Shown piece after piece: positions 57,370 through 64,000 of a stretch of 64,000 bases of DNA. Positions within the stretch are counted from its first letter, which is position 1. The number at the start of each line of letters is the position of its first letter. Origin of the DNA: Halichoerus grypus. Its lineage: Eukaryota > Chordata > Mammalia > Carnivora > Phocidae. A program made the translations under genes and the position numbers. The stretch covers positions 15,824,919-15,888,918 of the forward strand of contig NC_135724.1 of assembly GCF_964656455.1 (NCBI RefSeq). The letters are read 5' to 3'. Below the pieces are notes generated by a model. That model was not told the DNA's origin. It did no database searches and saw only the letters and a program-made list of their open reading frames with translations.

Positions 57370-58310
57370 AATAAAATAAAAATCGATCTTAACTTGTGCC
57401 AGGGAGACATGAATCGTCTGACGACATAGACCAGGAATAGTGGCTGTACCCCGACCCTGCCTTCTGCCTTCTGTGCTCTTGAACAAGGAGCACCCTCTGT
57501 CATGACCGAGCCCACAAGTGTACAATGAGGGTTTGGTTCCTCGCTCTCTAAATTTTCTCCGTTCTAATTCCCAACTCGAAATTCAACTAATTCACAACAA
57601 CGTGTGAGTGGCCGACAGCTTGTTACTATTTCCAGATAGGGTTGCATTTTACAAAGATAAAGTTCCACGTTGGTCACTGTTTTTAGGCTATCAGGCAGCA
57701 TGATAGGTGAAGAGAGTACAACTGATTGATTGGAGAGAGATCATCTTCTGCTCAGAAGACAGGTCAACTTGAAAGTCCACCCTCTGTGAGTCAGAAGCCC
57801 TAATAGTTTCTACTTCTCTCCATTTCCTCTTCTTCCCTTCTCCTTCCTTATTTCAAGTCAGACTTCAAAAGCGCTGGGATTTTGAAAACCATTCCCGCCC
57901 TTCCCCGTTCCAGGAAGGCAGCAGGCCCTCGGCAGTCCTATGTTGCCAGTGAGGGCCGCTCTCTAGAAACCTCAGGATTTCGACTTTCCGTTCCCAAGTG
58001 TGCTGTTCTATCCAGCAGGCAAGCATGGTGGTTTTGCATCTGGGGGACTCATCATCTCTTGCCAAGCCCTCAGTTAGCTCACTGTCTTTCTGAAACTGAA
58101 AGTATCCTACAAGACAAATGAGTGCCGGGACAAGTGGAGGCAAAGGTTGACTCAGAAGAACAGAGAGGAAGCCCTTGGTAGTAATAATAATATTGCCTAC
58201 AGGGACAAAAAAGTAGAACTTGCCCAGAGCGGCTCTGTCCACCGTCTCTTCTTGGGCTGTTTTGATCCAGCTGTTATAAAATCTGTAACAGTGGGGGCTT
58301 CCCTCCCCAT
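57370..58310. other. Unique intergenic sequence
   Basis: No gene or repeat recognised. Confidence 0.4.
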
Positions 58311-58327
58311 CACTATCCTTTCACATA

Positions 58328-58342
58328 CACGCACACACAGCA

Positions 58343-58381
<39 letters not shown>
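58328..58381. repeat. (CA)n microsatellite
   Basis: CA-rich tract with about 20 uninterrupted units at its right end. Confidence 0.95.
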
Positions 58382-58384
<3 letters not shown>

Positions 58385-58389
58385 AGCTC

Positions 58390-59100
58390 TCTCTAATCTG
58401 AGTCCTCCAGAGCTTTGGCCAAGGGCTCAGTAATCTGCTCAGCTGATTGTAGCCTCTGATGAAAGTGAGGGTACATTTTGTCTCTTCACAGGGGCCCCAC
58501 CCTTGTTTTTTCCTTTGGCTATCATTTTCCTCCCGGCAGCTGGGCTTCGAGGTGGCCTTCTTTGATGCCTGGGTCATAACTAACCCCGAGGGATGTAGCT
58601 GTCAGGCCTTGCTGGGCACCTGCATCCAAGCTCACCAACACCGAAGTGCCGATTGAATGACTTTGTCGTTGTTTCTTGGCCTCAAAACGCAGCCTCCCCA
58701 CCCTAAAGGTTTATGACCAGAGGAGTTTACTTAAATAAATGGCCACGAAGCCAAAATTTGCTGGCTCCCACCTCCAGCAATAGAACTGCTTTCTTTTTTT
58801 CACAGGTCCCAAATTTTAAGGGAGCTGGGCAGTTTCCAGTGGAATCACCATAAATACACTGAATGATAGAGATGCAAGAAAAGGGGGGGAAATTCGGATA
58901 GATGAGACTTTTGAAAAGATGCACCCCTCCCCCAAGGTTTTCTAAGAAAGGAAAATGCCACGTACAAAACGAACTTAATCTTTCTTGGCAGAGCGTGCCT
59001 TAGAAGTTTTTGCCTCCTGAGCAAAGCTAAACTCTCTAGTTCTAGACAGATCTAACTCACTGCTACCATCCGGGCTGCTTGGTATGAGATGAGGGGACAA
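58390..59100. other. Unique sequence with one acceptor-like site
   Basis: TTTTCCTCCCGGCAG at 58525-58539 precedes a short open frame ending at 58656; no other gene evidence. Confidence 0.25.
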
Positions 59101-59104
59101 AGAA

Positions 59105-59240
59105 CGTTTGCAGCCCCTGAGAGCTAGAAATGCAGAATCTCCGCCCTCACCTCAGACCTACAGAGTCAGAATCTGCATTTTAACCTTTCCAGGTGATTCT
59201 TACACCCCTTAGAGTTTGAGAAGCACTGTCTAGCCTCACT
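59105..59240. repeat. MER5-like DNA transposon remnant
   Basis: CAGAGTCAGAATCTGCATTTTAACC, CAGGTGATTCTTACACC, GTTTGAGAAGCACTG. Confidence 0.7.
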
Positions 59241-59249
59241 CACTGGTCA

Positions 59250-60060
59250 CTTTGTTTAGACTAGCACTATGCAATCTAGGAGGGTCTATGTGGTGTTTGT
59301 GTGCCCATAACATGAGAAGTCAGGGCATTTACAGACCTGGAAATAAGAAAAGGCATTAATTTCCATGCATTTAGCTGTTTAAAAAAACACCACCAAACCT
59401 CTGACACTTGTTGGCGTGTGTAAACATTCCATTTTCTCATCCTTTTCTTGTTTGATGGGTTTGTTAAAAGATTTTGGTTTGGTTTATTTTTGTCATTTTT
59501 GTGGGAGACTGTGAGCAGGAAGCATGACTTGATCCCCATTCTAACAAAAGCCACAAATGGGAGAAACAGAAGTTTGATACATTTTAAATGCTTTAAGAGC
59601 TTTTGTAAAATAAGTAAATAAGGAAATGAGATGTTAAATAATAAGTAAATGAGGACTAAGTAATAAGTAAATGAGATTAGTTCCCTCTGTGAGGGAGCAA
59701 TGCTGATTAATTGGGCATGGGGTGGGGGGAGGGGCCGTGTGAGGGCTGCCCTGAGCCGGCTCCTTGTTAACTGTAGGGCATCAACGGACCTTTAAAATGA
59801 CCACCATTGTACTGTCATGGGCTGGGGGCTTGAATGGCGCCCCTTTGACTAGATCTTGAACAAGTTAACGGTGAACTGTTTAGATTACTTTTGTACTTGA
59901 GGAGGTGGGTGGAGATGGGGAAGAGGGTTTTAGAGAGTCAGTTGAGCAGGAGTCCCATGGGGAGGAGTTGGCCTTGGAACTCCCATTTAAATTTAGGCCT
60001 AAGTTTCTTAAACACTAACTACACAAAATAGCATATAGGTGAAAAATCAATACACATCAT
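59250..60060. other. Unique intergenic sequence
   Basis: Contains an AAGTAAATGAG-type tandem array near 59610-59675. No gene recognised. Confidence 0.4.
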
Positions 60061-60061
60061 A

Positions 60062-60168
60062 TTTTCTTTTTTCTTTTTAGGTAATCTCTAAACCCCACGT
60101 GGAGCTTGAACTCACAACCCCAGGATCAAGAGTCGCATGCTCTAACAATTGAGCCAGCCAGGAGCTCC
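60062..60168 (-). mobile_element. Short CAN-SINE (reverse), first of a tandem pair
   Basis: GGTAATCTCTAAACCCCACG to GAGCCAGCCAGGAGCTCC; abuts the next copy. Confidence 0.88.
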
Positions 60169-60282
60169 TTTTTTTTTTTTTTTTTTAAATTTAAGTAACC
60201 TCTATGCGCAATATGGGGCTCAAACTCATGACCCCAAAAATAAGAGTTGCACACTCCACCAACTGAGCCAGCCAGGTGCCCC
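60169..60282 (-). mobile_element. Short CAN-SINE (reverse), second of a tandem pair
   Basis: T18 tail to GAGCCAGCCAGGTGCCCC. The duplication TACACATCATATTT flanks the whole pair. Confidence 0.9.
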
Positions 60283-60419
60283 GGTACACATCATATTTCC
60301 TTAAACATTAATGGACATAGAATACTAAACATGCACAATCTCCTCCCCAAATAAAGATTTGATTCTCTTAAACATTTCTAAACCTAATTCAAATTCTTCT
60401 CCAGGTTGAAAGATATTAC

Positions 60420-60618
60420 TTTTTTTTTTTTTAAGATTTTATTTATTTATTTGACAGAGAGAGATAACGAGAGCAGGAACACAAGCAGGGGGAGAGGGAA
60501 AGGGAGAAGCAGGCTTCCCGCCGAGCAGGGAGCCCGATGCGGGGCTCAATCCCAGGACCCCGGGATCATGACCTGAGCTGAAGGCAGACGCTTAACGAAT
60601 GAGGGCACCCAGGCACCC
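60420..60618 (-). mobile_element. CAN-SINE (reverse)
   Basis: Full length, duplication GAAAGATAYTACTTT. Confidence 0.94.
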
Positions 60619-60650
60619 TGAAAGATACTACTTTAAAAGGAAACTATCTT

Positions 60651-60840
60651 GGGGTGCCCGGGTGGCTCAGATGGTTAAGCATCTGCCTTTGGCTCAGGTC
60701 ATGATCTCCGGGTCCTGGAACTGAGCCCCACGTAGTTGGCGGGCTCCCGGCTCAGCAGGGAGTCTGCTTCTCCCTCTGCCTCTCCCCCTTGCTCGTGCCC
60801 TGTCTCTCTCAATTGAATAAATAAGATCTTTAAAAATGAT
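60651..60840 (+). mobile_element. CAN-SINE (forward)
   Basis: Full length, duplication AAAAGGAAACTATCTT. Confidence 0.95.
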
Positions 60841-61164
60841 AAATAAAAGGAAACTATCTTTTCACACTAAACAAATGGGGGAGTTATCTTCCCATGTAAT
60901 TCTGGGGGTTGAAATGCTCACTGGATTCTCAACAGCCACCCTGATGAAACATCCTGAGCCTTATTTGTGGTCTAGAACTTGGACTTCATCACTTGTAGGT
61001 CCCATTGCCCATGGTGACCTGACAACACACTCTCCTACCTCATGGGCTCTGCAATTCCCATCCCGTCGTCCCTTAACAGATTTTGTATTTCTTTGGATCT
61101 TAAAGTATATAAATGTGCTTTCCACCTCACCTGGATTCTCTTCATAAACTTCCAATCTCAAGAC

Positions 61165-61470
61165 CACACCCTCCCACCCCCAGCTTCATTGAGATGTAAT
61201 CACCACATAACGTTGTGCAAGTTTAAGGGATACAGGTATTGACTTGATTCATTTCTATATTGTAAAATGATTATCACCATGGTCTTAGGTAACATGGCCG
61301 GCACCTCACATCATTACCTTTCCTTTTTGTGGTAAGAACATTTCAGATCTATTCTCTCAGCAACTTTCAAGTATATAATACAGTATTGTTAACTGTAATC
61401 ACCACGCCGTACATTAGATCTCCCAAATTTATTTATCTGAAAACTGAAAGGACCATAAACTCTTAATGAT
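61165..61470 (-). mobile_element. Old L1M 3'UTR fragment (reverse)
   Basis: CAGCTTCATTGAGATGTAATCACC, TTCAAGTATATAATACAGTATTGTTAACTGTAATCACC: reverse L1 3'UTR motifs. Confidence 0.75.
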
Positions 61471-61487
61471 AAGAAGTCTCTTGTTAG

Positions 61488-61675
61488 GGGGCGCCTGGGT
61501 GGCTCAGTCATTAAGCATCTGCCTTCGGCTCCGGTCATGATCTCAGGGTCCTGGGATCAAATCCCACATCGGGCTCCCTGCTCGGCGGGAAGCCTGCTTC
61601 TCCCTCTCCCACTCCCCCTGCTTGTGTTCCTGCTCTCGCTGTGTCTCTCTCTGTCAAATAAATGAATAAAAACCT
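61488..61675 (+). mobile_element. CAN-SINE (forward), first of a tandem pair
   Basis: Full length; its tail AATAAAAACCT is interrupted by the next SINE. Confidence 0.94.
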
Positions 61676-61915
61676 GGGGCGCCTGGGTGGCTCAGTCGTT
61701 AAGCGTCTGCCTTCGGCTCAGGTCATGATCCCAGCATCCTGGGATCGAGTCCCACATCGGGCTCCCTACTCCACGGGAAGCCTGCTTCTCCCTCCCCCAC
61801 TCCCCCTGCTGTGTTCCCTCTCTCTCTGTCTCTTTCTGTCAAATAAATAAATAAAATCTTTAAATAAATAAATAAATAAATATATAAATAAATAAAAACC
61901 TTTAAAAAAAAAAAA
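61676..61915 (+). mobile_element. CAN-SINE (forward), inserted in the tail of the previous copy
   Basis: Full length with a long AAATAAAT tail ending AATAAAAACCTTT. AAGAAGWCTCTTGTTAG (61471-61487 and 61918-61934) flanks the pair. Confidence 0.94.
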
Positions 61916-62016
61916 AAGAAGAAGACTCTTGTTAGATTCTGGACACAAGCCATGGCTTTGCATGACGATTTGGTCACAATGTCCAAGATCATTCTACAGT
62001 TCTACTGACACACTCC

Positions 62017-62019
<3 letters not shown>

Positions 62020-62051
<32 letters not shown>
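62020..62051. repeat. (CA)n microsatellite
   Basis: About 15 CA units. Confidence 0.95.
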
Positions 62052-62053
<2 letters not shown>

Positions 62054-62054
62054 G

Positions 62055-62930
62055 TGCAACAGCCAGGGCAAATGGAAATAGTGTGAAAGGCAAGGATTTC
62101 TAATTTCTGAGTTAAGGAATATCTTGTAAATGAGAAAAGGAAATGTGCATATTGTTCTGGTTTCTTGGGAGCCTAGAAATAATTTTAAACAAATCAATAC
62201 ATTTCTCATCAAACACAATATATAAAATAATATAGTAAAAAAATAATAGAAAGAGACAAAGAGGAAAATGACATCTGGGAGGACTAGGAATGTTTGTGTA
62301 ATCAAATGTTTTCTTACTTGGGTAAGATCTCCTAAGTCAAAAGGGGAAATGCTCTATTTTTAGTTCCTTGGATATCCATCTAAGTAAAAGAGGAAGAAAA
62401 AAAAAAAAAAGCCTCCTCCTCCGCCCAGCTCCCAGCAGCAAAACAATGTGACTCTACCTTAGGACAAGTTAGTAAAATAAATATGCTCTTTGTGGTTTCT
62501 CTGAGTATCCATTTTTTTTTACCACAATGTCATAACCTGTATGTATGTTAAATATTCCTGATGGAGCTCAATGAAGGACACTCTACTATCTGAAAAGGAC
62601 TTTGGGGACTGAAGCACAAAATTCTGACCAACTAGGACTAAAATGTGATGGCTTGCATAAGACATTCCTTGAGATGTCCAGACTCATCCTTGCCCTCTAT
62701 CAGTTGCCTTGTCTTGAGAAGATTCTTCGTGGCTGTGGTTTCTGGTGTCACTTTCCAGTGGGAGGGGAATCTGTCTGCCATACTACTTCCGGCTGAGGGT
62801 TTGTTTTGTTTTGAAGTCACAGGTTTTCAGTTTTATATCATTGTTCAGCAAATGTGTCTCCTGTTTTTGTTTTTTGTACCCGTAGGCTCCTAGAGATCTA
62901 AGATAATGTAAATGGGTATACATCGTGTCT
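62055..62930. other. Unique intergenic sequence
   Basis: No gene or repeat recognised. Confidence 0.4.
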
Positions 62931-62934
62931 TATT

Positions 62935-63065
62935 CAATTGCCACCACCACATTGTAAAACAAGTATTGTTTCCATTATTCAAGATATGAAAACTGCCCTT
63001 CACTACATAGCTGGTGAAATGGGGCAGAGTTGGGATTCAAACATAAGATGTTAGTTTTGCAATGC
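62935..63065 (-). repeat. MIR fragment (reverse)
   Basis: CATTATTCAAGATATGAAAACTG, ACATAGCTGGTGAAATGGGGCAGAGTTGGGATTCAAAC in reverse-MIR order. Confidence 0.65.
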
Positions 63066-63373
63066 AGGTGATTTCCTGACACTGAGGATCTTTGCACTGT
63101 TCCATACCACCCTTCAAGCCAATTTTCGTGGATTTCTCTTGGGCAGGTCTTAAAGGGAGATCTACATCTGAACTTGAATATGAACAGTGAAGCCTGACAG
63201 GTGATTGGGATGTTCTGGGCAGATGGGAAAGGTTCAAGCTCTTGATGGTGGATCACATCAGTATCTTATGAATCTCACCGAGGAAGGTTAAGTGCAGGCG
63301 ATTTGAATACATATCAACATAATATAATTTCTCCTTTGATTGCTCACACAGCCAAATCTTTGTAAAGTCATTA

Positions 63374-63561
63374 TTTTTAAGATTTTATTTTTTTGACAGA
63401 GAGAGAGAGAAAGAACAAGCAGGGGGAGTGGCCAGCAGAGGGAGAGGGAGAAGCATGCTTCCCGCTGAGCAGGGAGCCTGATACAGGGCTCAATCCCAGG
63501 ACACTGAGATCATGACCTGAGCCGAAGGGAGACACTTAACAACTAAGCCACCAGGCGCCCC
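63374..63561 (-). mobile_element. CAN-SINE (reverse)
   Basis: Full length, duplication TGTAAAGTMATT. Confidence 0.94.
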
Positions 63562-63621
63562 TGTAAAGTAATTTTGTAAACAACCTCCTAGAAGTGAGAG
63601 AATGTATTGTAGTTCTATTTT

Positions 63622-63824
63622 ATTTTATTTATTTATTTATTTTTAAAGATTTTATTTATCTATTTGACAGAAAGATCACAAGCAGGGGGAGCGGCAGGCA
63701 GAGGGAGAGGAAGAAGCAGACTCTTGGCTGAGCAGGGAGCCTGACGTGGGGCTCGATCCCAGGGTCCTGGGATTATGATTGAGCTGAAGGCAGGTGCTCA
63801 ACCGACTGAGCCACCCAGGCGCCC
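63622..63824 (-). mobile_element. CAN-SINE (reverse)
   Basis: Full length, long (TTTA)n tail, duplication TTGTAGTTMTATTTT. Confidence 0.94.
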
Positions 63825-64000
63825 CTTGTAGTTATATTTTAGATATTAGTTGTTTGTTGTTTATTCAGTCTTCAATTAGAGCTATTCTGGAAAACTGTCA
63901 TTCCAGCTGGACTTTGCAATAAATAGGCTGTAATACTCTATAATGGAAACATATCTATTTAGAGTTTTGTCCTAAAAGGATTTATCTCACACAACAGTGG

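Noticed and set aside
63374..63824. Regularly spaced similar repeats that might suggest a CRISPR-like array
   Set aside because: The units are about 190-bp SINEs with A-tails and target-site duplications in a mammalian genome.

Overview
The window is vertebrate nuclear DNA from a carnivoran, most likely a caniform (arctoid-like) species. The main evidence is several dozen copies of the carnivore tRNA-Lys-derived SINE (CAN-SINE/SINEC). Forward copies start with GGGGCGCCTGGGTGGCTCAG and end in AAATAAAATCTT plus poly(A). Reverse copies start with T-rich AAGATTTTATTTATT and end in GCCACCCAGGCGCCCC. Many have clear target-site duplications, and the 3' end of a carnivore-type L1 is also present. 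Nothing looks bacterial, plasmid or phage. The species cannot be named from the sequence alone.

I can support one protein-coding gene, PMAIP1 (NOXA), on the minus strand at about 41.09-45.92 kb. Exon 1 coding (45739 down to 45682) and exon 2 coding (42720 down to 42614) join across consensus GT/AG sites in a split Glu codon. Together they encode exactly 54 residues plus a stop, the length of human NOXA, with one BH3 motif. The promoter lies in a CpG island (about 45.24-46.40 kb) and has, in transcription order, GC boxes, an ATF/CREB-like site, a 10-bp palindrome and a TATA-like box. The 3'UTR is about 1.5 kb, with an ATTAAA distal and an AATAAA proximal poly(A) signal, an AU-rich nonamer, and a perfect 19-bp tandem duplication. 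In the human genome PMAIP1 sits in a gene-poor interval between CCBE1 and MC4R (recalled synteny), which fits finding one gene in 64 kb.

Layout. 0-41 kb is gene-poor sequence holding CAN-SINEs, ancient MIR/L2 fragments, MaLR-type LTRs (9.7, 13.2, 15.9, 23.9, 30.3 and probably 32.1 kb), L1 fragments, microsatellites, and a few unexplained items. Those items are a spliced-exon-like block at 5.80-6.08 kb, an A-tailed minus-strand 3' end at 4.92 kb, a coding-like fragment at 1.6-1.96 kb, a diverged 240-bp direct duplication (15.38 and 16.95 kb), and a CpG cluster at 19.84-19.96 kb. 41.1-46.4 kb is PMAIP1 with its promoter. 46.4-64 kb is again intergenic and repeat-rich, with nested and tandem SINE insertions at 60-62 kb.

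I found no operon, CRISPR array, mobile gene cassette or other multi-gene system. The most useful observations concern PMAIP1 regulation and retrotransposition events. Nearly all long reading frames are chance frames in SINEs or in the GC-rich CpG island.
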